Assembly: GCF_027925385.1 (NCBI RefSeq) | Contig: NZ_AP027142.1 | Coordinates: forward strand, 602,001-666,000 | Direction: 5' to 3' | From: Methylocystis iwaonis | Lineage (GTDB): Bacteria; Pseudomonadota; Alphaproteobacteria; Rhizobiales; Beijerinckiaceae | DNA: 64,000 nucleotides | Shown here: piece after piece, positions 16,497 to 25,771 of the stretch | Numbering within the stretch: position 1 is the first letter of the stretch | Layout: each line of letters opens with the position of its first letter | The notes under the pieces: generated by a model | Seen by the model: only the letters and a program-made list of their open reading frames with translations | What the model was told of the DNA's origin: nothing | Database searches by the model: none | Position numbers and translations under genes: made by a program

Positions 16497-18203
16497 GTGC
16501 CGCCGGGAAGCTCGAAGAGCCGCGTTGCGTTGGCTGCGCTCTGCGCCGCATTGGCTGCGGCTGCGCCGGCGCGCGGGCAGGCCTTGCCGCAACCAAAGGC
16601 GAGCGCGCCTCTCTCGACGCTTGCGGGACAGGATAAGCCGCCGCTACGCCGGCTGGATTCCCCTGGCTCCGCCGTCGCTCCCCAAGCAGGGAGCCTCGGC
16701 CTCGGCCAGACTTCCGGCCTTCCCGCCGGGGCCAATTATGGCGCGCCGGTGAAACGGCAAAAGCTTCCCAAGCCTTACCCGCCTCGGCGCGCGCCCTATC
16801 CGCCGCCCTTCTCGCCGAAAACGCCGCTCCCGGCGCTGGAGCCTTACAAATCCTCCTATGTCGCCAAGCAGCGGGCTTTGCGGCTGCGGTCGACCTATGC
16901 GCCGCCTGGTCAGCATCTTCTCGCGCCTGCGCCTCCGCCCGTCACAGTCGCCGCCGAGCCGACGATCAAGGCGAAGGGCAAGCCGAAGGTCGAGATGAAC
17001 CCCTATGATCCGCTCGGCGTCGCGGTCGGCTCGACGCTGCTGTTCCCCTTCGTCCAGACGTCCGGCGGTTATGACGATAACCCCAACCGTCTGTCTGCGA
17101 GCTACAACCCGCGCGGTTCGACGCTTTTTCGCGGCGAAGGCGGGTTGCGGGTCAAATCCAACTGGTCGCGCCACAGCCTCGAAGGCGAGTTGCGCGGCGG
17201 ATACTCGGAATATTTCGACTATCCAACCGCGAGCCGCGCCGACGCCCAGGGCGCCATGACCGCGCGCTACGATCTGACGACCGACACCGCGCTCGATCTG
17301 CGCGGACGCCTGCAGCTCGATACGCAGCGGCCCGGCGCGCCGGCGATCTCCGCCGATCAGTCGAGCGTCTATGTCGTCAACCGGCCGATCATACTCGGGG
17401 TCGGAACGCAGGGCGGCGTCACGCAGAAATTCTCGCGGATCGAGGTGTCGCTGCGCGGCACCTATGATCGCGTCTGGTATCAGGACGCGCAATATTCGAA
17501 CGGCACGACGCTCAATCTGGCGTCGACGAGCTACAACGACTTCGGCGGGCTGCTGCGAGCCTCCTACGAGGTTACGCCGGATCTGAAGCCTTTCGTGGAA
17601 GGAACCCTCGACAAGCGCATTCACGACTCGCCGGTCGATCCTTATGGCTTCTATCGCGACAGCACGGGCTACACCATCCGCGGCGGCGCCACCTTCAACG
17701 TCACGGAGATGGTGAAAGGCGAGATTTCCGGCGGCTATGGCCAAAGAAACTACGCCGACTTCCGTCTGGCGGAGCTGCGCGGCCCGGTGATCGACGCCGC
17801 GCTCATTTATACGCCCTCCGCGCTGACGACGTTGACGCTGCGCGGCTCGACGACAATGAATGAAACGACGCTCGCCTACGCCAGCGGCGTGCTGACGCGT
17901 TCGATCACCGCGACGCTCTCGCACGATCTGATGCGCAATCTCAACATCACCTTCACCGGCAATTATTACTTCAACGACTACCAGAGTTCGAACTCGCCCG
18001 TCGTCGTCGCTGCCGCGACGGCTTCCGGCGCAAGTTTGAACGTCCGCGAACGTGGCGGCAGCGCGGCTGTCCGGTTGGAATACAAGTTAACGCGATCGAT
18101 CACGCTGCGCGGCAGCTTCACGCATGAGCAGCTCAGCAGCTCGTTCCGCAACGCCGGCTATTCGGCGAATGTTTATCTCTTGGGCCTGAGATTCCAGCTT
18201 TGA
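16497..18203 (+). CDS. Outer membrane beta-barrel protein of the polysaccharide locus
   Basis: A 568-residue exported protein. A GTG start at 16497, six bases after AGGGA, gives a signal peptide (SRVALAALCAALAAAAPARG); a TTG at 16440 would lengthen it. A Pro/Lys-rich region of about 130 residues follows, then repeated amphipathic strands typical of a 12- to 14-strand barrel. It starts at TLLFPFVQTSGGYDDNPNR, a pattern seen in BBP2-type barrels, and ends LLGLRFQL with a terminal hydrophobic residue. The barrel is followed 37 bases later by a flippase gene, so it may serve export or surface display of a polysaccharide. The exact family is uncertain. Confidence 0.82.
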   Translation: MPPGSSKSRVALAALCAALAAAAPARGQALPQPKASAPLSTLAGQDKPPLRRLDSPGSAVAPQAGSLGLGQTSGLPAGANYGAPVKRQKLPKPYPPRRAPYPPPFSPKTPLPALEPYKSSYVAKQRALRLRSTYAPPGQHLLAPAPPPVTVAAEPTIKAKGKPKVEMNPYDPLGVAVGSTLLFPFVQTSGGYDDNPNRLSASYNPRGSTLFRGEGGLRVKSNWSRHSLEGELRGGYSEYFDYPTASRADAQGAMTARYDLTTDTALDLRGRLQLDTQRPGAPAISADQSSVYVVNRPIILGVGTQGGVTQKFSRIEVSLRGTYDRVWYQDAQYSNGTTLNLASTSYNDFGGLLRASYEVTPDLKPFVEGTLDKRIHDSPVDPYGFYRDSTGYTIRGGATFNVTEMVKGEISGGYGQRNYADFRLAELRGPVIDAALIYTPSALTTLTLRGSTTMNETTLAYASGVLTRSITATLSHDLMRNLNITFTGNYYFNDYQSSNSPVVVAAATASGASLNVRERGGSAAVRLEYKLTRSITLRGSFTHEQLSSSFRNAGYSANVYLLGLRFQL

Positions 18204-18240
18204 GTCCGCGCCCGCAGGCCATCGAGGAGAGCGCGTCGCA

Positions 18241-19686
18241 ATGTGGATGATGGTTCCCTTCATCCTCAACAGCCTGCTGAATTTCGTCGTCGGGCTGCTG
18301 GTCGCGAAATTCCTGGGCCCTGCCGAATATGGGCGATTCGTGCTGGCGCTTTCCGTCGCGGTCGTTCTGCAGACTTTCGTCTTCGATTGGCTTCGGCTTG
18401 CGGCGACGCGCTATTATTCCGAGCAGGACCGCAAAGAGCATCCGGAAGTCCGCTCGACGCTCGATCTGGCGTTTGCCGCGCTTGCGGCGCTCGCGCTTGT
18501 CGCCGCGCTCCTTGTCTATTGGTTGGGGCTCGATCTCCCGCTGAGCCATGACCTTGCCGCGCTCGCTGTCGGCGTCTCGCTCTCCAATGCGCTCTTCGAC
18601 ACGGCGACCGCCCTCGTGCGCGCGCGCTTCCATGACAAGGCCTATGGCGCTCTGGTCATCGCCAAGAACGTGCTCGCCTTCGCCCTGACGGTCGGCGGCG
18701 CTTTCGTGTTCGGCTCCGCCAATGTGGCGCTCGTCGGCATGATTATCTCGGTTGCAGGCTGCCTCATTGTGGCGAGGGGCGAGCTTGCCGATCCGAATAC
18801 GCGCTTTCGGCTGGCGGAGAGCAGGCTCGCGACGCGCTTTCTCGCCTATGGCGCGCCGATCGTCCTGGCCAGCGTGCTTTACCAGATCGTGCCGCTTATC
18901 AACCGCACGCTGCTGGCGCGGGATCATGGTTTCGCGGAAGTTGGGCAGATTTCGCTCGCCTTCGAGACGGGCGTGCGAATCGTCGGCGCGATCGGCTCCG
19001 CCATCGACGTCATTCTCTTCCAACTCGCCGTGCATACGGAACGGACGTCGGGGGCCATTGCGGCGCGGGCGCAGATCTCCCGTAATCTCGGCGTCGTCTT
19101 TGCGATCGTCACGCCCGCCGTCGCGGGCTCCTGGCTCATTCTCCCGAGCTTCGAGGCGCTCTTCGCGCCGGAGAATTTCCGCGGCCCATTCGCGCTATAT
19201 TTTGCGCAGATGACGCCCGCGCTCTTCGCTTTCGCGATGACCAATTACGGCGTGAACACCGCCTTCCAGCTTGCGCATCGATTGACGCCGCTGATCGTTG
19301 CCGCGCTGATCGCCTTGCTCGCTGATCTTGTGGCGATCGCGATGCTGCCCGCGACCGCGGACGCCACGCGCTTCGCTTATGCGCAATCTATCTCATCCGT
19401 CGCCGGCTTCGCGGCGCTTGTCGCCATGCTCTTTCTCCTGGAGCCGATGTGGCCACGCGCCCGCGACGTGATTGGCGCTGTAATCGCGACATCCGCCATG
19501 CTTCTCCTGGGCGCGCCGATGCGCGCCATGGCGCCGGGCGTCGTTACTCTTGCAATGCAAATTCTCGCAGGCGCCGCTGCCTATGGCGCCGTTGCTTATG
19601 CGTTCGACATCGCGGATCTGCGCAGCGTCATCTGGCCGAGCGTCGTGACGCGGCTACGGAAAAGGAAGGTCGAGGCGCGCTCATAA
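18241..19686 (+). CDS. Polysaccharide flippase (oligosaccharide flippase / Wzx-like)
   Basis: A 481-residue inner membrane protein with about 12-14 hydrophobic helices. The opening FILNSLLNFVVGLLVAKFLG and PAEYGRFVLALSVAVVLQ is typical of the PST/Wzx (MATE-like) flippases that move lipid-linked oligosaccharides across the membrane. It lies directly behind the outer-membrane barrel gene and converges on the glycosyltransferase operon, overlapping its last gene by 6 bases (19681-19686). Confidence 0.88.
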   Translation: MWMMVPFILNSLLNFVVGLLVAKFLGPAEYGRFVLALSVAVVLQTFVFDWLRLAATRYYSEQDRKEHPEVRSTLDLAFAALAALALVAALLVYWLGLDLPLSHDLAALAVGVSLSNALFDTATALVRARFHDKAYGALVIAKNVLAFALTVGGAFVFGSANVALVGMIISVAGCLIVARGELADPNTRFRLAESRLATRFLAYGAPIVLASVLYQIVPLINRTLLARDHGFAEVGQISLAFETGVRIVGAIGSAIDVILFQLAVHTERTSGAIAARAQISRNLGVVFAIVTPAVAGSWLILPSFEALFAPENFRGPFALYFAQMTPALFAFAMTNYGVNTAFQLAHRLTPLIVAALIALLADLVAIAMLPATADATRFAYAQSISSVAGFAALVAMLFLLEPMWPRARDVIGAVIATSAMLLLGAPMRAMAPGVVTLAMQILAGAAAYGAVAYAFDIADLRSVIWPSVVTRLRKRKVEARS

Positions 19687-20550
19687 CTCCAGCACGCGGC
19701 GCGGGTCGCAACGACCGCGTGCGAGATCCAGAAGCGCAAGCACATTGCCGCGCAATCGGCCCCAGCGGTCGATCCCGGGCTCGGGGACGAGCGATTTGGC
19801 TAGATTGGCCAGAAAATTCCTGCTCGCGAGGTTCATGACGAAGCGAGCGGAAGCGGTTCCCTTGTGCAAGAGGTAAAGTGGGTTGGCGATCTGCGAATAG
19901 CCAAGCCGCACGCCCGAGGTGCGGCCGGAGCGAACGCCGAGATGCACCCCCGCGAAGGCATTGGTGCGGACAACGCGGCCGACGCGCGCATACAACGCCG
20001 AGAAGTCGGTGTCTTCGAGCCATCCATAGAGCGGCAGATTTTCATCGAAGCGCGCTTGCGGCGCAGCGGCGAGGCGAAAAGCCATATTGCAGCCATAGGC
20101 TCCCGTCTCGTCGGTCATTCGGACATCGCCGGGGCAGGGGGGCGAATAGGCGGCGACGAGGGCGTCCGCTTGATCGAAATCGAGCGGTTCGCGGTGGTGA
20201 ATGCCGTCCGCGATCAAATGGCCCGAGGCGGCCACGATGGCAGCATGCTCGGCGAACAAGCGCCTGACGCCGTCGACGAAATCCTCGCCCGGAACATAAT
20301 CGTCATCGACGAAGACGAGAATATCCGCGTCTGTCCCGACAAGGTCCAAAGCGTGATTGCGCTGGATCGTCAGGCCGCGTGCGCGCGCCACATGAAACTC
20401 CGCTTCGCCCGCCGGAATCGGCGCGTCTTCGGGAGACGCGCCGATCACCAGCAAGCGATGCAGCTCATGCGAGAATTTGGCGAAACGCTGCAGGCATTGC
20501 CCCACGACATGCGGGCGCCCGGTCGTGGCGATGGCGACGACGATCTTCAT
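19681..20550 (-). CDS. Glycosyltransferase family 2
   Basis: A 289-residue GT-A fold glycosyltransferase. It has MKIVVAIATTGRP at the start, the metal-binding DXD-type motif in ILVFVDDDYVPGEDF and an acceptor-side acidic pair in YGWLEDTDFSALY. The ATG at 20548-20550 overlaps the stop of the upstream GT4 gene as ATGA. It would transfer a sugar from a nucleotide donor to the growing polysaccharide on the cytosolic face. It is the last gene of the leftward operon; the sugar is unknown. Confidence 0.9.
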   Translation of the reverse strand: MKIVVAIATTGRPHVVGQCLQRFAKFSHELHRLLVIGASPEDAPIPAGEAEFHVARARGLTIQRNHALDLVGTDADILVFVDDDYVPGEDFVDGVRRLFAEHAAIVAASGHLIADGIHHREPLDFDQADALVAAYSPPCPGDVRMTDETGAYGCNMAFRLAAAPQARFDENLPLYGWLEDTDFSALYARVGRVVRTNAFAGVHLGVRSGRTSGVRLGYSQIANPLYLLHKGTASARFVMNLASRNFLANLAKSLVPEPGIDRWGRLRGNVLALLDLARGRCDPRRVLEL

Positions 20551-21779
20551 GCCGCGCGCCAATGCGATTGAACCTTATCATAGACGGCCGCGACGGAATC
20601 GAGGTGGCGATCGAGTGTCAGCGGGGCCGCCCAATAGCGCGCATAAGCCGCTTCAGCCATCCGCCGTGCAACGCCGTCATCCTCGAGACGCGCGATCGCC
20701 GCCGCAAGCGATTGCGCGTTGGCGGATTTGAACCAGATGCCGGTTTCGCCGTCGACGACCGCCTCGCGCCCGGCGCAGAGATCGCTGACGATCACGGGCG
20801 TGCCGAGGGCGAGCGACTCATAGACGGTGAGCGGCTGGCCCTCGTACCAAACGGACGGGAAGACAAGCGCCCGCGCCGCGCGCAACGCCGCACGCACCTC
20901 CGGCGGGCTCCGCCAGCCGAGAAACTTTGCCTCAGCAAATTCTTTTTCGAGCGCCTCGCGCTCAGGGCCATCGCCGACGAAGACGGGCGTGACGCCCGCA
21001 AGGCGCGCGGCTTCGGCGAAGTAACGCGGGCCCTTTTCCGCCGAGAGGCGCCCCACAAAGACGAAATCGCCCGGCGCATGGTCGCCCTTCGGCCCCAGGT
21101 CCGCCACATCGATTGGATTGCCGACCTCGTAGAAAACAGCGTCTCTCGACATATAGGGCGCGATCACCTCGCGTTGCAGCTTCGAGATGGATATGAGATG
21201 GCGCGCCGTCTCATAAAGGCCGCTGCCATAGAGCATCAGCGCATGGCGGCCAACGCGCATCAGCTTGCGATGATAGCCGCGCGAGTCGCAGTTGTGCGCG
21301 ATACAGCCGAGCGACATGGCTTTGTAGTCGCAGTTGCGCGCCGCGCCGTAATCGTAAAACCCGCCATTTGGGCAGGCGAGGTAAAACTCGTGGAGCGTGT
21401 GAACCACCGGCAGGCCCGAGCGCCTCAGCGCCCGGCCGATGGAGGGCGAGAGCGCCTTGGCCCAGCCATGCACATGGACGATCGTCTCGGCGGGATCGCA
21501 AGTCGCGAGAAGGCGGGCCAGCCCATGCTCCGCCGCAGCGTTCCAGAGCCATTGCGCGCCGAAGCGCGCGAGAGAAGAGGCTGACGTCACATCGGCTTGA
21601 TCGAGCAGCGTCACCGTGACGCCCGCCTCAGTGAGGCTTGGCTCCACCGGGCCGACGGCGGAGAAATAATCGACGCGATAGCCGCGCCGCGCAAAGCCCT
21701 TGGCGCTGTCGATGGCGACCTTGGCGAGGCCGCCGTTGATATGCGCGTGATCGGTGACGACAATGATGCGTAGAGTCAT
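20547..21779 (-). CDS. Glycosyltransferase family 4
   Basis: A 410-residue GT-B fold enzyme. The N-terminal domain starts MTLRIIVVTDHAHINGGLAK. The C-terminal domain has FVFVGRLSAEKGPRYFAEAA, VFVGDGPEREAL and the E-x7-E donor-site region in FPSVWYEGQPLTVYESLALG. Overlapping ATGA junctions at both ends (21776-21779 and 20547-20550) tie it to the methyltransferase and GT2 genes. An unusual cysteine-containing segment (FYLACPNGGFYDYGAARNCD) is shared by some GT4 enzymes. It is probably a retaining transferase in surface-polysaccharide assembly. Confidence 0.92.
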   Translation of the reverse strand: MTLRIIVVTDHAHINGGLAKVAIDSAKGFARRGYRVDYFSAVGPVEPSLTEAGVTVTLLDQADVTSASSLARFGAQWLWNAAAEHGLARLLATCDPAETIVHVHGWAKALSPSIGRALRRSGLPVVHTLHEFYLACPNGGFYDYGAARNCDYKAMSLGCIAHNCDSRGYHRKLMRVGRHALMLYGSGLYETARHLISISKLQREVIAPYMSRDAVFYEVGNPIDVADLGPKGDHAPGDFVFVGRLSAEKGPRYFAEAARLAGVTPVFVGDGPEREALEKEFAEAKFLGWRSPPEVRAALRAARALVFPSVWYEGQPLTVYESLALGTPVIVSDLCAGREAVVDGETGIWFKSANAQSLAAAIARLEDDGVARRMAEAAYARYWAAPLTLDRHLDSVAAVYDKVQSHWRAA

Positions 21780-22543
21780 TTTGTTGCGATCACATAGGCG
21801 AAGCTCGAAAAGGCGCGCCATTGGCGCTTGCGCGCGATATTCGTAAAAGCCGCGTCGAGCTGCTTGATGCCGGGAAACTTCCAAAAATAGCTGTACCCCC
21901 AGAAGGGAAGGACAACTACTTCAGAGAAACCGGCGCGCTTCAGTATCGGGAGTATCTTCGACTCGTCGCTAAAGCAATGGTCGTAATAGGCCGGAAATTT
22001 CGGATTGTCTCCGTCGTCCTTGCGATCGGGGAACACCGTCTCCAGCATCCAGCGGGAAATTTTTTCCGGGATAAGGCGGTTGAGGACATAGGGCGGCGCA
22101 TAAAGCGTTGGAAAGAAGCTGAAAGCGACGCCGCCCGGCGCGAGCGTATAAGCAATGTTTTCCCACATGCTCGCAACATCGGGGACATGCTCCATCACCA
22201 TGCGGCTATACGCGATGTCGTATCGCTCGGGCCCGAGGATGGCTTTGGCGTCCTTGCCGGCGATGTCGCAAACGACCGTCGAATAGCCTGCCGGCGCGAG
22301 CGACAATTCACGCGCGGAAATATCGTTGAGCGTGACGTCGAAGCCCAGGGTGACGATTTCGTCCGGCAGGAAGAGCGGATCGCGCCCGCCGCCGATTTCG
22401 AGATGGCGCTTCAAACCTTTCTGGCGTGCGATTTCGATGATCGTGCGCTTGTAATTCTCCCAAGCCCAGTTGAAGTCGGGATCATAGCCAAGGCTCGCGA
22501 CGATCGCACCTATGTCATTTGCGGGTTCCCTGCTTAAAGCCAT
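21776..22543 (-). CDS. Class I SAM-dependent methyltransferase
   Basis: A 255-residue methyltransferase. The SAM-binding motif I is HLEIGGGRDPLFLPDEI, the acidic residue after strand 2 is in LGFDVTLND, and motif IV/post is YDIAYSRMVMEHVPD. The start at 22541-22543 (MALSREPANDIGAI) is preferred over a longer, unconserved frame. Operon position between beta-helix and glycosyltransferase genes suggests it methylates a sugar of the polysaccharide, but a role in lipid or protein methylation cannot be excluded. Confidence 0.88.
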   Translation of the reverse strand: MALSREPANDIGAIVASLGYDPDFNWAWENYKRTIIEIARQKGLKRHLEIGGGRDPLFLPDEIVTLGFDVTLNDISARELSLAPAGYSTVVCDIAGKDAKAILGPERYDIAYSRMVMEHVPDVASMWENIAYTLAPGGVAFSFFPTLYAPPYVLNRLIPEKISRWMLETVFPDRKDDGDNPKFPAYYDHCFSDESKILPILKRAGFSEVVVLPFWGYSYFWKFPGIKQLDAAFTNIARKRQWRAFSSFAYVIATK

Positions 22544-22625
22544 CCGCTGATTTCCAAATAGTTTCGAAGGCCGCAGCCTAAGTTGGCCCGGTTGCGCAAC
22601 TGTTAATGAGACTGCGCTGGCCCGA

Positions 22626-24053
22626 TCACACCGTTGCGCTGACGATCTTGTTCCGATTGAATGACCAGCGGGTGCTGACCGCGTTGGAAACGCCTCCCAT
22701 TTCGGGCGCGCCGGCGACCGGGGCGGGCGGACCATAGTAATTGCCCTCGGGCGCAGGCGAAGGCAGACTCGTCACCGCCATTTTGACGATCTGAAAGGCG
22801 CCCGCGCCGACAATGATATTGCCGGATATTTCGGCAAAGGTGCGCGGGTCATTATCGGAATAACCGACTCCAACGTAGCAATACTTTAGAATGTTGTTCG
22901 AGATGAGCGCAGTAACCGTATTTTGATCCGGGGCGCCTTGGCCATTCCATGTTCCAGAAAAGATCGCGGCTATGCCCGCCGCTTCCGCGTATTCGATCGT
23001 ATTGCCATCGGCAATGCAATCCGCAGCAAGCCAAATCCCAACGCCATGTGTTATGCGGCTATAGCCGCCACTGACGCCGTCTGTATATTCGGTGAAAGTG
23101 TTTTTCTTGACATAATATATGGCGTTTCCAGTTATTGTCGCACGATGGCTGCCGGCGTTATTATTGACACAGACTATTCCGCCGCCGACATTATTCAATG
23201 TGTTCCCAGAGATGACGACATTTGTCCACCCGCCTGCATAATCGGCAGGGTTCTCTACAAAGATGGCCACCTCGCGCGCGGCGTCGACCTGATTGGAGGA
23301 AATAGTAACGTCTTTGCAATAATTTACTCTGATAGCAGAGTAATTGGCATTTGATATGAAATTATCGGCTATGCGTAGGAAGCGCAAGCCATTGCAAGCA
23401 ATGGCGTTGCCCCATTGCCCGCTTCCGCCAGAATTATTGAGGACGGTATACACTCGATTTCGTTGAATGATTGTTCCATCAAAATAAGTTTGCGATACGG
23501 CCCAGGGCGACCGATAGCATTCGATGCCGGTGTTGAGGCTGTTGGTAAGATAGTTATTCTCTATCGTCAGCCCGGCCCCGTTTACGCTGCTCAGGGAGGC
23601 GCTGCAATTGTCGCAGCGGTTGCCGCTGACGCGGCCTTCAGCGCCATAGAGATACAGACCAGACGAAGTGGAGCGCCAGAAAAAACAATCCTCCACCACC
23701 ATGCGATCGGCATTGAAAAACTGCAGCAGGCCATTTTGTCCGCCTAGTGGCTTGTTCTCCCCGTCGAAATTCAATCCCCTGATGACAACGCCCGGGATGC
23801 GGGAGGAAGTCGTTCCCGATCCAATCTGCATAACGAAAGCATTGCTCGTCGACGATCTCAGTTGCACGCTATCTTTTCGTGCGTAAATCGTCACTGTTCC
23901 AGCGATAATGACGGATGCTTCCGTATAAATGCCAGGCGCGATAAATAGCGGCAGCCCCGTCGATTGCGCGAGATTGATGGCGCCTTGCAGCGTGCCCGTC
24001 CCCGCTGCAGTCGAGTAAACGATATTCGTTAGCGAGGATGTAATCGAAGGCAT
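22626..24053 (-). CDS. Right-handed beta-helix repeat protein (TIGR03808-like)
   Basis: A 475-residue protein made of parallel beta-helix rungs, with recurrent G-N-x-I/V-turn patterns such as VSGNRCDNCS, IENNYLTNSLNTGIECY, ISGNTLNNVGGG and ITGNAIYYV. The segment VIRGLNFDGENKPLGGQNGL matches the family of Tat-exported repeat proteins of Hyphomicrobiales (TIGR03808), but this copy has no Tat or Sec leader. Beta-helix proteins in such loci are often polysaccharide lyases or epimerases; no catalytic residues can be assigned here. A GGGAG ribosome site precedes the ATG. The IS5 element now lies 22 bases upstream of that ATG. Confidence 0.85.
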   Translation of the reverse strand: MPSITSSLTNIVYSTAAGTGTLQGAINLAQSTGLPLFIAPGIYTEASVIIAGTVTIYARKDSVQLRSSTSNAFVMQIGSGTTSSRIPGVVIRGLNFDGENKPLGGQNGLLQFFNADRMVVEDCFFWRSTSSGLYLYGAEGRVSGNRCDNCSASLSSVNGAGLTIENNYLTNSLNTGIECYRSPWAVSQTYFDGTIIQRNRVYTVLNNSGGSGQWGNAIACNGLRFLRIADNFISNANYSAIRVNYCKDVTISSNQVDAAREVAIFVENPADYAGGWTNVVISGNTLNNVGGGIVCVNNNAGSHRATITGNAIYYVKKNTFTEYTDGVSGGYSRITHGVGIWLAADCIADGNTIEYAEAAGIAAIFSGTWNGQGAPDQNTVTALISNNILKYCYVGVGYSDNDPRTFAEISGNIIVGAGAFQIVKMAVTSLPSPAPEGNYYGPPAPVAGAPEMGGVSNAVSTRWSFNRNKIVSATV

Positions 24054-24071
24054 ATTTTACTCCCAAAAGTC

Positions 24072-24942
24072 CTAGAGGGTGTTATGTACTTTGGTAGTTG
24101 ATTATCTTAATGGAATCGGATGTCTCCGATTCGCAAACCGTATCCGTCTGATGTCAGCGACGAGGAATGGTCGCTGGTTGCGCCGTATCTGACGCTGATG
24201 GACGAGGGCGCTCCGCAACGTCAGCATTTGCTTCGTGAGCTATTCAACGGCCTGCGCTACGTTCTGCGTTACGGCATAGCATGGCGCGCCATGCCCAACG
24301 ATCTGCCGCCCTGGTCCGCAGTGTATCAGCAATCGCAGCGCTGGCTGGCGGCGGGCGTGTTCGAAGAGCTTGCGCAGGACCTGCGCGCCTTGTTGCGCGT
24401 CGCCTCCGGTCGCGCCGAGGAGCCAACCGCGGCGATCATCGACAGCCGCACGCTGCGTTCGACGCCGGAAAGCGGTCCACGGGCCGGCTATGACGGCGCC
24501 AAGCGCAAGCGCGGCTCCAAGCTGCACATGGCGGTCGACACGCTGGGGCACTTGCTGGCGCTGCACGTTACGCCAGCGAATGTCGACGACCGCGCCGAGG
24601 TCGGCAAGCTCGCCGCCGCTGTGCAGGACGCCACAGGCGAGAACGTCGAGCTTATTTATGTCGATCAAGGTTATACCGGCGAGAAAGCCACGGAGGCGGC
24701 CAAAGCGCAGGGCGTCGAACTCTGCGTGGTCAAACTCTCCGAAGCGAAAAAAGGCTTCGTGCTGTTGCCCAAACGCTGGGTTGTCGAACGATCCTTCGCT
24801 TGGGCGACCCGATGCAGGCGGCTGGTCAAAGACTACGAACGCTACGCCGACACACTCGCTGGCCTCCACGTCGTCGCTTTTGCCTGCCTCATGCTCAAAC
24901 GCGCAGCCGACTTCGTAATACAGAGTGCATAACACCCTCTAG
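24072..24942. mobile_element. Intact IS5-family insertion sequence with CTAG target duplication
   Basis: The element runs from about 24076 to 24938 (863 bp). It is bordered by terminal inverted repeats AGGGTGTTATG/CATAACACCCT, perfect over 11 bp and 16 of 18 when extended. The target duplication CTAG is at 24072-24075 and 24939-24942; because of the base overlap it could also be read as TA. A single uninterrupted transposase gene (24120-24932) fills it. Perfect ends and an intact frame indicate a recent, possibly still active, insertion. It lies antisense inside a leftward operon. Confidence 0.92.
24120..24932 (+). CDS. IS5-family transposase, complete
   Basis: A 270-residue DDE transposase encoded in one frame. 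The N-terminal DNA-binding region (PSDVSDEEWSLVAPYLTL) is followed by an RNase H-like core. Its acidic triad is visible: Asp in AAIIDSRTLRSTPESG, Asp in IYVDQGYTGEKA and Glu in WVVERSFAWATRCRRL. The Y-R-E signature of IS5 elements is recognisable around the last motif (RLVKDYER). The start ATG at 24120 sits 44 bases inside the left end. It catalyses cut-and-paste or copy movement of the flanking element. Confidence 0.95.
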   Translation: MSPIRKPYPSDVSDEEWSLVAPYLTLMDEGAPQRQHLLRELFNGLRYVLRYGIAWRAMPNDLPPWSAVYQQSQRWLAAGVFEELAQDLRALLRVASGRAEEPTAAIIDSRTLRSTPESGPRAGYDGAKRKRGSKLHMAVDTLGHLLALHVTPANVDDRAEVGKLAAAVQDATGENVELIYVDQGYTGEKATEAAKAQGVELCVVKLSEAKKGFVLLPKRWVVERSFAWATRCRRLVKDYERYADTLAGLHVVAFACLMLKRAADFVIQSA

Positions 24943-25646
24943 GCGAAATGTGCGAGATAAACGCCGAACACGGACTCGGCGCAGTCGTTGCCAAAAAAGA
25001 CATTGTCGCGCCCTGCATGGGAAAACATCGCCACGCGGCTGAGACTGATCCTGTTATTCGAAATCTGCGCCCCCTGGCACTCCCATAGGGCGACAGCGGC
25101 CTCCGGGGCCCCTTCGAAGACACAATCCGAGACGGAAAATCCATCGACGCGCCAAGCTGTAAGCAAGCCGTTGAAGCGTTCTGGCGCATAAGGAAGGGTG
25201 TCGATCGGGCGCTCGAGAGGATTGACGCCCATGGCGTGCGGCAAGGAGCCTCCCGAGAACGTCAGGCCGCTCAAGGAGACGCCAGAAAGACGTTCACGCC
25301 CGGCTTGTGGACGCACGTCAATCGTAAAGCTTTCCTGCCCCATCGGTTTGATGATCGTCCTGCCGGGCGTTCCGCGCACCGATAGAGGCGCGTCGATTAC
25401 AAATCCGCGGGTACGAAAAACCCCTTCGCCGAATTCCAATGCGAGGCCGTGCCGAGACGCGAGATGAATTGCTTCTTGCAGCGTTGCTCGACTGAGCGAT
25501 TTATCGCTGACCCGGTCGGCGGCAACGAAAAGGCGGTCGCTGAACCTCTCAACGTGAAAGATAGGGAGGCCGTCAGCGGCCCAGGATGGCGCCGACGCCG
25601 CGCCGATCGACAAAGGAAGAAGCTTCACGAAACTGCGACGATTCAT
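24939..25646 (-). CDS. Tat-exported short beta-helix protein
   Basis: A 235-residue protein. A twin-arginine leader (MNRRSFVKLLPLSIGAASA, cleavage near SWA) leads to the first rungs of a right-handed beta-helix, including RATLQEAIHLASRHGLALE, VSLSGLTFSGGS and GAQISNNRISLSR. It resembles the N-terminal part of the neighbouring beta-helix protein (22626-24053) but ends after far fewer rungs. The stop codon TAG lies within the CTAG target duplication of the IS. The pre-insertion sequence also has TAG here, so the protein is not truncated by the IS. It was the first gene of the polysaccharide operon, 18 bases upstream of the next start before insertion. Confidence 0.75.
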   Translation of the reverse strand: MNRRSFVKLLPLSIGAASAPSWAADGLPIFHVERFSDRLFVAADRVSDKSLSRATLQEAIHLASRHGLALEFGEGVFRTRGFVIDAPLSVRGTPGRTIIKPMGQESFTIDVRPQAGRERLSGVSLSGLTFSGGSLPHAMGVNPLERPIDTLPYAPERFNGLLTAWRVDGFSVSDCVFEGAPEAAVALWECQGAQISNNRISLSRVAMFSHAGRDNVFFGNDCAESVFGVYLAHFA

Positions 25647-25771
25647 GTATAAAATCCTGGAACTACTTTTCTCGAGCCAATAGCTGAAGCCTATGTTTGA
25701 AATCTTAGCGCGTCAAGGTGGTGGAGGCCGGGCTTTCATAACAATGAAGGTGCTGTATCCTGAGGCAGCCG

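Noticed and set aside
24939..25646. Reading the Tat beta-helix gene as truncated by the IS insertion
   Set aside because: Reconstruction of the empty site shows the same TAG stop in frame, followed by the ribosome site of the next gene, so the stop predates the insertion.
25647..25771. Possible Mg2+ riboswitch (M-box) before mgtA
   Set aside because: The gap is only 125 bases and I could not fold or recognise the conserved M-box core; the claim would be unsupported.
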